DNA of 11,817 nt from an uncultured Clostridia bacterium (GTDB lineage: Bacteria; Bacillota; Clostridia; Christensenellales; Aristaeellaceae): contig CAKUFA010000049.1 of the NCBI GenBank assembly GCA_934647165.1, forward strand, positions 1-11,817, in the 5' to 3' direction. Shown piece by piece: positions 1 through 7,955 of this stretch; position 1 is the stretch's first letter; every line of letters starts with the position of its first letter. The position numbers and the translations under genes are program-made. The notes beneath the pieces are model-generated. The model searched no databases. It was not told where the DNA came from and saw only the letters and a list, made by a program, of their open reading frames with translations.

Positions 1-847
1 GGTCAAAGTTTGCATGGCAGGGTATGCCGTTGATCGCACTGTAGGCTGCCATCACACTGGCGGGATTGGAATCTTCCACCATATTCTCAAAATGACGATA
101 GAAGAACTCCCGAAGCTCCGCTTCGGAGGCATTGGAAGAGCCATAGTTGCGGGTCATTTCTGCATTGTTGGCCGCAAAATGCTTGATGCACGCAATGGCC
201 TTCAGATAATCATCGCTGTCCAGATCGCCCTGGAAGCCCTTCACAAAGGCGCTGCCCAGTTCGGAGGAAATCAGCACATCTTCACCAAAACTGTCGCCTG
301 TGCGGCCCCAGCGAGGATCACGCGCAAGGTTGACGCTGGGTCCCCAATGGCTCAGACCCTTGCGGCTGGTATTGTAGAAGGCGCGGGCTTCATCACCGAT
401 CGCATCAGCCATTTGGCCAATCAGTTCGCTATTCCATGTGGAGCCCTGGGACAGTGTAGACGGGAACGCGCTGGCCGCGGATTCTGCATCGCCTGCCTCA
501 TTGCCATACCACAGGGCAATGTTCGCAATACCGTTCAGGTTTTCGCCCGGATACCAGTATTCTGCGACCCCCAGGCGCGGAATCGCAGCAGCCGGGTGGG
601 AGCCCATCTGGGAGATTTTCTCTTCCAGCGTCATGTGAGAAATCAGGTCAGCCGCCCTCTCCTCATTGGTCAATTCTGTGTTCCAATAGGCGTAACTCTT
701 TGCTTCCTCTGCAATCTGGCTTTCATCCACCGCAACTTTTGCAAAAGCGGTCGAGAAAGTCATCATGCCTGCCGTCAACACACAAAGGCCGGTTCGAAGC
801 AGTCTGTTCATGAAAAAGCTCCTCTCTTTTTTTTTAAGGAGGTTCAT
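1..847 (-). CDS. Glycoside hydrolase family 3 enzyme (beta-glucosidase/beta-xylosidase type), N-terminal part, secreted
   Basis: Partial: the C-terminal part lies beyond the left edge, and 282 residues are visible. An export signal comes first (n-region with KKKER and R residues, hydrophobic TGLCVLTAGMMTF, likely cleavage after STAFA near residue 36). The GH3 N-terminal barrel follows: the opening helix HMTLEEKISQM (71-81), IPRLGV (89-94), FPSTLSQGSTW (128-138), the family signature NLARDPRWGR (173-182), SFGED (186-190) and the substrate-binding KHFAANN (222-228), then SVMAAYSAINGIP. The nucleophile aspartate of the SDW motif should lie just past the window, so activity cannot be checked. The family hydrolyses beta-linked glucosides or xylosides; the substrate cannot be told from this half. 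Two in-frame starts compete. ATG 847 has a perfect AAGGAGG with an 8-nt gap; ATG 811 has AGAGGAG. I chose 847, but the two could be alternatives. No clear promoter is seen in 863-1007. Confidence 0.9.
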   Translation of the reverse strand, partial: MNLLKKKERSFFMNRLLRTGLCVLTAGMMTFSTAFAKVAVDESQIAEEAKSYAYWNTELTNEERAADLISHMTLEEKISQMGSHPAAAIPRLGVAEYWYPGENLNGIANIALWYGNEAGDAESAASAFPSTLSQGSTWNSELIGQMADAIGDEARAFYNTSRKGLSHWGPSVNLARDPRWGRTGDSFGEDVLISSELGSAFVKGFQGDLDSDDYLKAIACIKHFAANNAEMTRNYGSSNASEAELREFFYRHFENMVEDSNPASVMAAYSAINGIPCHANFD

Positions 848-862
848 TAAACCTTCCTCCTT
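836..862 (-). promoter_or_regulatory. Hairpin sequestering the first ribosome binding site of the GH3 gene
   Basis: On the minus-strand transcript AAGGAGG (862-856) is perfectly complementary to CCTCCTT (842-836). This gives a 7-bp stem with a 13-nt loop that holds ATG 847-845. The paired strand is the Shine-Dalgarno itself, so the fold would mask the first start. The second start (ATG 811-809), with its own AGAGGAG at 825-819, lies downstream of a run of nine A and stays free. A shorter competing stem AGGTT/AACCT brackets the same ATG. That the fold regulates start choice is inference. Confidence 0.5.
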
Positions 863-895
863 GTATCTGAAAATATCATAATCAACATTTTGAAA

Positions 896-926
896 AAAGA
901 AAAGGGTGATTTTTCTTCACCCTTTT
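896..926 (-). terminator. Rho-independent terminator, second of two after the SH3-repeat gene
   Basis: A perfect 10-bp stem, AAAAGGGTGA (900-909) with TCACCCTTTT (917-926), and a 7-nt loop. Read on the minus strand, it is followed by TTTTCTTTTTTC, the U-rich tail expected of an intrinsic terminator. The plus-strand side lacks a T tract, so it works for the minus strand, between the SH3-repeat gene and the GH3 gene. Confidence 0.75.
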
Positions 927-962
927 ACATACATATATTTTCCGCAATGGTTTTGACACCAC

Positions 963-994
963 AAAAAATGACCGCAAAATATGCAGTCATTTTT
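963..994 (-). terminator. Terminator-like hairpin directly after the SH3-repeat gene
   Basis: AAAAATGAC (964-972) pairs with GTCATTTTT (986-994) over 9 bp. A C/A mismatch and three more pairs (GCA/TGC) close a 5-nt loop. It begins 13 nt after the stop codon. On the minus strand the stem ends in a run of six T, so it can act as an intrinsic terminator. The stem is AT-rich, and the stronger hairpin at 900-926 backs it up. Confidence 0.6.
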
Positions 995-1007
995 CTAATC
1001 CCCTCCA

Positions 1008-2195
1008 TCATTTGAGGAACAGTGTCATCACATAGCCCACATAGCCGTTGGAGCGCACCTTTGACCAGCTATCACCCGGAATCATAACCATCACATTGGT
1101 GCCGTGTGGCAGCCGCGTCAGCACTTCGCCAATGGTTTGCGAAGGCATCATGCGCAGGTTCACAAAGGATTTTTGCGGATGCGTCACCGTCTTGGTCGGT
1201 ATAGCAGGAAGGTTATAAAGCGTCAAGTACTGGGTCATCATGTAACCAACTTCACCTGTTTTGGTCACCTGAACCTTGCACCATTCCGTGCCTTGTTCCA
1301 ACATGGTCAGCCGTGTGCCGTTTTTGAATTGGCCAATCACTCTGGCCGTGGTCGATGCGCTTTCCCGCAGGTTCAACAGCTGTGTCGCGCGTGGGTTGGT
1401 CACCACGGCATAGCCCTGCCGGTTAACCGGCGTGGCTGTCGGTTGCGTGTTCTTGCTGGCCTTTTTCACCTCGCTTGGCGATAAAAGCCCGCTTCGCAGG
1501 TAATTGCTGTTCATGAATCCTTCCTGTCCATGCACGGACACCCGCCACCAGTTATTGCCCTTTTGAAGCACCATGACATACTGCCCACCGTAATACATGC
1601 CAAGGCTGCCGTAACCCATACCGGGGCCTGCGCGCAAGTTAAGGCCGGTATTATTGGGTGTCACAACCGTCGCGTATTGGTCGGAAAACGCAACTGTCGC
1701 GCCCACTGCGGTCAAATATTCTTCCCTCAAATAGCCAGTTTTTCCTTCCACAAGGACATGATACCAGCCATCCGAATAGTCCAGCAGCACCACGGGCGCC
1801 GTGTTGTAATAGATACCCAGCACCTGTGCACTGTAGCTTGGGTAGGCGCGCAGGTTCAAAAAACTGTTGGCTTTGGGGTTGGTCACTTCGGCCACAGCGC
1901 CATAGGTAAACGTCAATACCTGAACGTAATTCTTGCTCATATAGCCCGTTTTGCCATCCGGCGCGGTAACATAATACCAGTTTCCACTTTCCCCGGTGAT
2001 GCTCATCCAGTCACCCTGGCTGTAGGATCCGAGCTTGGTGGAATACTGTGTTGCCTGCTGGCGCAGGTTCACCGTTCTATCTCGATAGGTCACGCCATAG
2101 CGCGGCGTGCCGGCAGCTGCACATTTTTCCGGCACCGCACACCATAGCAGCAGCGCCGCCATCAGCCATGCCGCTATGCATTTCAGCTTCGCCAT
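1008..2195 (-). CDS. Secreted protein of five bacterial SH3 (SH3b) repeats
   Basis: 395 residues. A signal peptide (KLKC, then hydrophobic IAAWLMAALLLWCAV) probably ends after KCAAA near residue 28. The rest is five SH3b repeats at about 36-93, 99-163, 173-234, 261-326 and 335-395. Each carries an N-L-R-x-x-[PA] stretch early (NLR at 43, 114, 186, 275, 346), a central W or Y, and a closing G-Y/F-[ML]-x-x-[YF]-[LV] strand. A short QPTATP linker separates repeats 3 and 4. There is no peptidase, amidase or other catalytic domain, and no wall anchor. SH3b domains typically bind peptidoglycan, so a wall-binding or adaptor role is likely but inferred. ATG 2195 has AAGGAG 11 nt upstream; a TTG two codons earlier is an alternative, while ATG 2225 lies in a small GC hairpin without a binding site. 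Confidence 0.87.
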   Translation of the reverse strand: MAKLKCIAAWLMAALLLWCAVPEKCAAAGTPRYGVTYRDRTVNLRQQATQYSTKLGSYSQGDWMSITGESGNWYYVTAPDGKTGYMSKNYVQVLTFTYGAVAEVTNPKANSFLNLRAYPSYSAQVLGIYYNTAPVVLLDYSDGWYHVLVEGKTGYLREEYLTAVGATVAFSDQYATVVTPNNTGLNLRAGPGMGYGSLGMYYGGQYVMVLQKGNNWWRVSVHGQEGFMNSNYLRSGLLSPSEVKKASKNTQPTATPVNRQGYAVVTNPRATQLLNLRESASTTARVIGQFKNGTRLTMLEQGTEWCKVQVTKTGEVGYMMTQYLTLYNLPAIPTKTVTHPQKSFVNLRMMPSQTIGEVLTRLPHGTNVMVMIPGDSWSKVRSNGYVGYVMTLFLK

Positions 2196-2243
2196 GCTCA
2201 AAATCACTCCTTCATCCCGGGGCATTTTCCCCTGCGCCCTCGT

Positions 2244-2279
2244 CTATAAAAACGATGGAAGGTGTGCTAAGCTTCCATC
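2244..2279 (-). terminator. Rho-independent terminator after the repeat-protein gene
   Basis: A perfect 8-bp stem, GATGGAAG (2254-2261) with CTTCCATC (2272-2279), and a 10-nt loop. On the minus strand it is followed by GTTTTTATAG. It lies 80 nt past the stop of the SdrD-B-like gene and 50 nt before the SH3-repeat gene, so it separates the two transcripts. A second, bulged stem (GGGAAGCC with GGCTCCC, about 2312-2338) lies just before it on the transcript and ends near a TTTTTG. I see no other gene-like feature in 2226-2359. Confidence 0.75.
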
Positions 2280-2359
2280 CTTTAAAAAAATCTGTCAAAA
2301 AGCGCAGTGAAAGGGAAGCCCGCCTGGCGCAGGCTCCCCATCATGCATTTTCTTGTTCT

Positions 2360-5300
2360 TCACTCGCCAACGGTGATCTTCGTCCAGTCCTGCGTGGCAT
2401 ATTCGCCAAAACCGCTTGGATAGACGCCCGCTTCTCTAAGCACAAAGCCAAGATTGGCCTGATAGTTGCTGCGGTCGCTCACAACCGTCACAAGGTTGGA
2501 GATGCACACAGTATCATCCGTTTCTTCCAGCACAGAGGCCAAGGCCGGCACCTGTGCGCTGCGGATCGTGGGCTTCACCTCCGCAGGCGGCGTTACGCGC
2601 AGCGTGTAAGTTGCAGGATACACTTCCGTCATGCACCAGTAGCCATACTGATCGGAGGTGACCTGAGCCATCACGCGATCGCCTCGCATCAGCTCAATCT
2701 TTACCCCGGCAAGTCCCTTCTCGTCATAATCGCGGATACCATTCCCATTTTCATCCAGCCAACACAGGGTTCCGAGGCGGCCGGGCAGCACGCTGCCAAT
2801 ATCAAGCCCGGTATTGGCCTCCGTCATTTTCACGGTGATGGCTGAGCTTTGGCCTGTGCGGCCGCTGCACTGGGTCATCACACTGCGTCTGCCGCCATCC
2901 AGCAGGCGCTCATCCTCCGGTTCCACCACCAGATAGCCCTCCGGCAGCGTTACCGCCACATAGTAGTCGCCTGGCAGAAGTCCGGCAAAGTCGTAGGTGC
3001 CATCCGGTTCTGTGGTCATGCTGCTCACCGGCACGCCGTTTGCATCTGTCAGAGAAACAACCGCACCGCCCAGCATGTCATACGTATTGCCGCGATCCAC
3101 CCACACATTGCCGTGCAGGCTGTTGAGCTTCACCAAGCCCAGCAGCAGGTCTTCCCGGTTTTCGCCTTCCGCCAGCTGCACGCCGCGCATCACCAGTTGG
3201 TTACTCTCTTCCACAAAGGTGCTATCCCCTGCTTTGGCCGCGACCAAATCATCTGTCAGGCCACACACCACGCGATAACTGCCGGGAATCAGTCCTTCCA
3301 CCTCAAAGCTTCCATCCGCAGCTGTGGTCAGTGTGGCATAGTTTTCGCCAGTGGCTTCATCCACCACCTTCACCTGAATGCCCGCTGCCATCGCTTCATC
3401 ACTGCTGCGTCTGCCATCGGTGTTTTCATCCAGCCAGGCCGTACCGCGCAAAGATGCAGGCTGCACGCCGCCAAGTTGCTGCCCGATATAGCAGTCGCCC
3501 ATGGCCACAACAACTTCTACCGTTTGTTCCTGTTTGCCGGGTGCCAACGGGAGCTCCAGTTCATTCACGCGGGACATGGCCAGGTTTCCCGGCCACGCAA
3601 CCGTCAGTCGATAGGTATCCGGATGCAGCTGATCAAACATGAATTCGCCGTCTGTGCCGGTTACAATGCTAATCGTTTCCAGATCACTCCGGTTCGGTGT
3701 CAGGGTCAGGGTTACACCGGCCAGCGGCGCCTTGCCTTCCGTCCTGCTGCCGCTGCCATCATGGTCGTCAAACGTTTGCCCGCTGATCTGCCCCAGCGTT
3801 AGCCCGCCGGCCAGCGGTGCAGTCACATGGTCGCCGGTTGCAAAGTCAAACCAGTCTGTCGCCCCGATATGATCACCCGTCACTGCATTGCCGCCGGTGG
3901 TTTTGCGTGCCATCACAGCATTTTCCGGCAATTCATAGCGCAGATAGTAGCGCCCGGGCATCACCGCATCAAAACAGAATGTGCCGTCTTCCCCAATGGT
4001 TGCGCTGAAGTGCTCGCCCTCCTCGCTCATCAGGCGCACCACCGTGCCAACCAGGCCGCCTTCATCGGCATCTTTCAGTCCATTGTCGTTTCGGTCGGCA
4101 AACATGATGCCTTCCACAACGCCGGGCAAAATCATACCCATATCCATACCCGTAAGGTTTGCGCCCAACGTTGCAGCAAATACCTTGCTTTCGCCTTTTC
4201 CGTCGCTCAGGTTCAGCATCACGCTGCCGCCGTCCGTGCGGGTGAAGGCATAGCCCGTTTTGGCGCTTGCCATCAGCTTATAGCGGCCCGGAACTACTTC
4301 TTCAAATGTATAAACGCCTTTCGCGTTGGTGCGGGTGACCGCAATTTCATTGCCCTGTTCATCCGTCAGGCGTACCACCAGGCCGGATACAACACTTTCC
4401 TTGCCATCCCTTGTGCCGGAGAAATTGTTGTCCAGATACGCTGTTCCGCTGATGGTCGCAGGCTGAATGGCGCCGATCACCATGTCCATGGTTTCGGCGT
4501 TTTCCACGGTGATGCTATCCAGCGTGTATTCCCGGCGCCCCGTGCGCGCTTTGAACTGGTTGCCGCCCTCCACCGTGCAGGTATAACCCGTGCCCTCCGG
4601 CAGCACTGCCCGCAGGCGATACAGCCCGCCACGCAGCCCGTCAAAGAGGAAAGAGCCATCATCGCCTGTGGTCATGCTGGCCACCGTCTTTCCGGTGCCC
4701 TGTTTGATAAGCTCCAGCTTCACGCCCGGCAGTGCCTGTTCGCCCTCATCCAGCAGACCGTTATAGTTGGCATCCAGGAAGCAAACACCGCGCAGCGTTG
4801 CACCGCGAATAAGCCCTATATGCTGAAGCGGCTTATCTGTTCCGCTCTTGAGTTCATACTGCTTTACGCCAACATCCTTACCTTCAGCAGTGATTACAGA
4901 GCGGTTTTCGCGCCCGGTTTCGCTGTAGCGGGTAAAGCCCATGCCCTCCGGCACGATAACGCGCAGCTTATACACACCAGGTTTAACCTGCGGGAAAGAA
5001 TACATGCCATCTTCCCCAGACCAGGTTTCATAAAGCTTGCCGTTTTTCGTGCCTTCCAGCTGCACCTGCACGCCTGCACATCCCGGCTCATCGGGAGTCA
5101 TGATGCCATTCGCGTTTTCATCCAGCCAGATTTTGCCTGAAAGAGACGCCATCTCCATGGTGCCGACACCAACTTCGCGGGTTTCGCCCTCCGTAAGGGT
5201 AAAGGCAGCGCTTTGGTTTGTGCAATCGCTGTTTTCCTCCATGATATTTGACGTCGCCTTATCCGTCTTGCCATGCTTAGTAAAGCCATAACCAGCCGGA

Positions 5301-6829
5301 AGCGTCACTTCCAGCACGTATTCACCGGCAGGCAGCGCAGACAACAACACATGCCCCTCGGCATCCGTCACGCCCTGCGCGGCAATGGATTGATATCCGC
5401 CGGGCATGGTATACAGCGCCATCACCTGCGCCCCGGCCATCAAACGCTCATATACGCCGCGTTCCCCGTTGTTGTTCGCATCCAGGAACACGGTCACGCC
5501 AAGGCTTGCGCTGCCGGTGAGCTCGGATGCCTGTGGTGCCTGCGTAGGTGCCGGCGTCGTGGTTGCAGTTGGCTGGGCGGTAGGTTCAGCTGTCGGAGCC
5601 TGGGTTTCCACATGTTCTAACGCAGGCGCCGCCGTTGCTTCCGCCTCGGTCATGTCCACATTTTCTTCCGCCTGCGCGGAGGGAATCGTGCGCCAGGTGG
5701 AACCATCCGGATCGTTCATGTAACGGATACGGAGCTCCCCTGTGCCAATCTGCACATCACGGAAAGCAAAACCGCCTTTCGCATCCGATGTTGCAACCCA
5801 CGTACCCTCATCTGCATACAAAAGCAGCTGTTCATTCGGTTTGGCCGTCCCGGACACCGTTATGCCCTGCGTTTCGTCCGCAGGCACAACCGTCACATTC
5901 TCTGTCTGCACGCTATCGCCTGCAAGGATTCCTTGCAGGGCATCGGAAACCATTTCCTCCATCGCGTTATAGCGTTCGAACTGCTGCGCATTCATAGGAT
6001 ACCATATAGCATCCGTAGCGGAGGTTGTGCTCACCACATGCAGCTGTTCCGCAGCACTTGACATCAGAACGTAATCGCGCGAAGCAGCATGGATCACATT
6101 CACGCCGTCGCCTGCCTGCACACGCCAACCTTCCGGCAACGCTGCCAGTGTTTCGCATTCCACATCGCCCACGCGCACAAGCCACACCCTGTGCGCATCT
6201 TCCGGATTGCCAAGCAGCATCACACGATCCTGCTGCTCCTGCACCTGCGCAATTTGATCCGCAGAGCCGCGATACGCCTGCACGGTAAAGACCGCCGCCA
6301 CGCGGTCGCTTTCTTCGCTGCGCAGGAAATAACGTCCCGCAGGAACAGCCGCTTCGGGCGCAAACATTCCGTCCGCCCCCAGCGTACACTCCATCACCTT
6401 TTCGCCTGTCATGTTCTGCAGGGTGTACGCATTTCCCGCTTTCCCGCTTATACGGAATATCCCGGTGTCGGCATACGCCATCACGTTGGCTACGTTGGTG
6501 ATGCCTTCTTTCACCGCCACCGTATAGGCTTCATCCACCGCGAAGCCTTCCGGCATGGTTTCACGCACGGGAATCAGCGTTATGTCCGTCCCCGGAGCAA
6601 CGGTCAGCACAGTCTGTCCATCCGTCGTGGAAAGCTGTCCCAGCCATTCGCCGTCACGGCGCACTTCAAAGGTTCCTTCCAGCGGCGTAATTTGCCATGA
6701 GCCGTCGCCGCCGGCCGTCAAGCCCTGAAAGAGCAGCATTACCGTCGTCGCATTCTCACCGTGCGCTGCGCCCGCAATCATCGTCAGGCACAAAAGCAGC
6801 ACAGCGAATTTCATCCAGCGCATTTTCAT
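2360..6829 (-). CDS. Large secreted surface protein with nine SdrD-B/Cna-B-like repeats
   Basis: 1489 residues. A signal peptide (MKMRWMK, then FAVLLLCLTMIAGAAHG) leads into a region without obvious homology (about 30-300), then one Ig-like strand-rich unit (VSGTAKPNEQLLLY) and an Ala/Pro/Thr linker (about 396-436, with PTAEPTAQPTA). Nine repeats of about 110-120 residues follow, starting near 438, 558, 676, 790, 903, 1013, 1125, 1235 and 1351. Most open with G-x-x-[FWY]-x-D-x-[ND]-x-[ND]-G, a calcium-loop-like signature of SdrD-B domains, then D-G-x-[FY]-x-F and L-x-P-G-x-Y. Such beta-sandwiches form rigid stalks in adhesins. No LPXTG, SLH or C-terminal membrane segment is present; the protein ends DWTKITVGE after repeat 9. 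Start: ATG 6829 lies 11 nt after GGAGG (TTG 6832 is also possible); ATG 6871 has no binding site. The ligand is unknown. Confidence 0.88.
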   Translation of the reverse strand: MKMRWMKFAVLLLCLTMIAGAAHGENATTVMLLFQGLTAGGDGSWQITPLEGTFEVRRDGEWLGQLSTTDGQTVLTVAPGTDITLIPVRETMPEGFAVDEAYTVAVKEGITNVANVMAYADTGIFRISGKAGNAYTLQNMTGEKVMECTLGADGMFAPEAAVPAGRYFLRSEESDRVAAVFTVQAYRGSADQIAQVQEQQDRVMLLGNPEDAHRVWLVRVGDVECETLAALPEGWRVQAGDGVNVIHAASRDYVLMSSAAEQLHVVSTTSATDAIWYPMNAQQFERYNAMEEMVSDALQGILAGDSVQTENVTVVPADETQGITVSGTAKPNEQLLLYADEGTWVATSDAKGGFAFRDVQIGTGELRIRYMNDPDGSTWRTIPSAQAEENVDMTEAEATAAPALEHVETQAPTAEPTAQPTATTTPAPTQAPQASELTGSASLGVTVFLDANNNGERGVYERLMAGAQVMALYTMPGGYQSIAAQGVTDAEGHVLLSALPAGEYVLEVTLPAGYGFTKHGKTDKATSNIMEENSDCTNQSAAFTLTEGETREVGVGTMEMASLSGKIWLDENANGIMTPDEPGCAGVQVQLEGTKNGKLYETWSGEDGMYSFPQVKPGVYKLRVIVPEGMGFTRYSETGRENRSVITAEGKDVGVKQYELKSGTDKPLQHIGLIRGATLRGVCFLDANYNGLLDEGEQALPGVKLELIKQGTGKTVASMTTGDDGSFLFDGLRGGLYRLRAVLPEGTGYTCTVEGGNQFKARTGRREYTLDSITVENAETMDMVIGAIQPATISGTAYLDNNFSGTRDGKESVVSGLVVRLTDEQGNEIAVTRTNAKGVYTFEEVVPGRYKLMASAKTGYAFTRTDGGSVMLNLSDGKGESKVFAATLGANLTGMDMGMILPGVVEGIMFADRNDNGLKDADEGGLVGTVVRLMSEEGEHFSATIGEDGTFCFDAVMPGRYYLRYELPENAVMARKTTGGNAVTGDHIGATDWFDFATGDHVTAPLAGGLTLGQISGQTFDDHDGSGSRTEGKAPLAGVTLTLTPNRSDLETISIVTGTDGEFMFDQLHPDTYRLTVAWPGNLAMSRVNELELPLAPGKQEQTVEVVVAMGDCYIGQQLGGVQPASLRGTAWLDENTDGRRSSDEAMAAGIQVKVVDEATGENYATLTTAADGSFEVEGLIPGSYRVVCGLTDDLVAAKAGDSTFVEESNQLVMRGVQLAEGENREDLLLGLVKLNSLHGNVWVDRGNTYDMLGGAVVSLTDANGVPVSSMTTEPDGTYDFAGLLPGDYYVAVTLPEGYLVVEPEDERLLDGGRRSVMTQCSGRTGQSSAITVKMTEANTGLDIGSVLPGRLGTLCWLDENGNGIRDYDEKGLAGVKIELMRGDRVMAQVTSDQYGYWCMTEVYPATYTLRVTPPAEVKPTIRSAQVPALASVLEETDDTVCISNLVTVVSDRSNYQANLGFVLREAGVYPSGFGEYATQDWTKITVGE

Positions 6830-6896
6830 CAAAGCACATGCCTCCGCGCGGCAAAAAGCCTTCGCCGCCATGGTATTTCTTTTCTAGCCGTCTATC

Positions 6897-6925
6897 ATGG
6901 TAAATCAAGGCGTGAAAATTGTCAA
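6897..6925 (-). promoter_or_regulatory. Sigma-A-type promoter for the SdrD-B-like gene
   Basis: On the minus strand TTGACA (6925-6920) is separated by exactly 17 bp from TACCAT (6902-6897). This is a perfect -35 box and a 4/6 -10 box. The predicted start near 6890 gives a leader of about 60 nt, which contains a GCGGC/GCCGC hairpin around 6850-6868 just before the ribosome binding site. Confidence 0.65.
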
Positions 6926-6977
6926 CCGCCGCAGGGGTTTCCGGTGAATTTTTACATATGCAATCTTGAACAAATGG

Positions 6978-6987
6978 GAAACGTTTC
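6978..6987. promoter_or_regulatory. Perfect palindrome between divergent promoters, possible operator
   Basis: GAAACGTTTC is a 10-bp perfect palindrome ending 10 bp before the -35 box of the degV promoter, and it lies in the region shared with the divergent promoter. The AAxCGxTT core resembles LacI-family sites, but the flanks do not match a full cre site. Binding is speculative. Confidence 0.3.
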
Positions 6988-6997
6988 TCTCCTTTGC

Positions 6998-7026
6998 TTG
7001 ACTTGCACGGGCAATGCGCTTATAAT
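6998..7026 (+). promoter_or_regulatory. Near-consensus sigma-A promoter for degV
   Basis: TTGACT (6998-7003), a 17-bp spacer and TATAAT (7021-7026). The transcript would start near 7033, leaving a leader of about 45 nt before the GTG start. This is one of the two strongest promoters in the window. Confidence 0.85.
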
Positions 7027-7078
7027 CGTAAAGAGAAACCGTTCCGCCTTTTTCTTGGCGATGAAAGGGGTTTTGCCT

Positions 7079-7939
7079 GTGTTTACGATTGGAAATGACC
7101 GCGTCGCGCTGGTGACGGACACCTCCTGCGACCTGAGCGATGAGCAGCTTGCCGCCTATGATATTCGGTATGTATGCCTGCGCGTGACCTCCAGCAAGGG
7201 GGAATTTCGCGACCGCGCGGAAATCTCGCAGGATGCGCTTTACGCTTTGCTGAAGGAAGAGCTTCCGAAGACCTCCCTGCCCCTGCCGGAGGATGTATCC
7301 GCCCTCTACCGTCAGCTGCAAAGCGAGGGCTGCACACGGGTGCTGCATCTCTCCATGAGTTCCGGTCTCAGCGGCACCTACAACATGGTGCGCATCATGG
7401 CCGAAGATTTCCCTGATATGAAGATCGATGTGGTGGATACGCACACCTTGTCCTGCGGCCTTGGACTGCTGGTGCTGGAAGCTGCCGAATGCCTGCAAAA
7501 TGGCATGCCTGTTGAAGAAGTTATCAGCCGTGTCGAGCATTTGCGCGGCACGCAGCTTGGCACCTTCGTTATTCGCACGCTGGAATTTCTGCGCAAGGGC
7601 GGCCGCATCGGCCTGGTGGAAGGTGTTGTGGGTACGCTGCTTCAACTCAAGCCGGTGATTTTCGTCAATGATGAGGGCGTGTACCAGACCCTTGCCAAGG
7701 CGCGCGGCTTCAACAATGCGCTCAACACCATGTATGATGAAATCATGAAGCGCTACGAAGGGCATCCCGTGCGGCTTGCAGTGGTGCATGGCGCGGCGTA
7801 TGACGATGCCGTAAAGCTTCGCGACCGCATCTGCGAGAAGCTGAACGTCGTATCATCCTTCATCAGTCCCGTCAGTCCCGCGCTGGCCATCCACACGGGA
7901 CCAGGATTGATCGGCGCCATTGTGCAGTATGCGGAATAA
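7079..7939 (+). CDS. DegV family protein (fatty-acid-binding, FakB-like)
   Basis: 286 residues, the usual length for DegV proteins. Conserved blocks appear in order: VALVTDTSCDLS (9-20), PKTSLPLP with the ligand-contacting Thr-Ser (65-66), SMSSGLSGTYN (92-102), VVDTHTLSCGLGLLVLEAAE, TLEFLRKGGRIG (ending at 178), LLQLKPVIFVNDEGV and the C-terminal GPGLIGAIV. DegV/FakB proteins bind a fatty acid and, in Gram-positives, present it to the FakA kinase, which makes acyl phosphate for phospholipid synthesis; they are cytosolic. No fakA is in view, so the exact role is inferred from the family. The GTG at 7079 has AAAGGGG 8 nt upstream; ATG 7061 is in frame but has no binding site. It is transcribed alone from the promoter at 6998 and ends at the structured element that follows. 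Confidence 0.9.
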   Translation: MFTIGNDRVALVTDTSCDLSDEQLAAYDIRYVCLRVTSSKGEFRDRAEISQDALYALLKEELPKTSLPLPEDVSALYRQLQSEGCTRVLHLSMSSGLSGTYNMVRIMAEDFPDMKIDVVDTHTLSCGLGLLVLEAAECLQNGMPVEEVISRVEHLRGTQLGTFVIRTLEFLRKGGRIGLVEGVVGTLLQLKPVIFVNDEGVYQTLAKARGFNNALNTMYDEIMKRYEGHPVRLAVVHGAAYDDAVKLRDRICEKLNVVSSFISPVSPALAIHTGPGLIGAIVQYAE

Positions 7940-7955
7940 AGCCGTTTGATGCATG

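Noticed and set aside
14..850. Plus-strand open frame of 278 codons opposite the GH3 gene
   Set aside because: It is antisense to a clear GH3 coding region, is His/Cys-rich with no domain, and has no binding site. It results from codon bias of the real gene.
3827..5140. Plus-strand open frame of 437 codons opposite the repeat protein, and similar frames at 2849-3802 and 2048-2845
   Set aside because: His/Ala/Gln-rich translations without recognisable motifs, exactly antisense to repeats with conserved SdrD-B signatures. Shadow frames.
6838..6871. Upstream ATG 6871 as the start of the repeat protein
   Set aside because: No ribosome binding site, and it would put charged residues and a cysteine-bearing stretch ahead of a normal signal peptide starting at 6829.
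6976..6989. Catabolite-responsive (cre) site
   Set aside because: Only the central AAxCGxT core matches; the outer TG and CA positions of the consensus are mostly wrong.
6905..7789. Minus-strand open frame of 294 codons opposite degV
   Set aside because: Antisense to a well-conserved DegV protein, with no binding site or domain.
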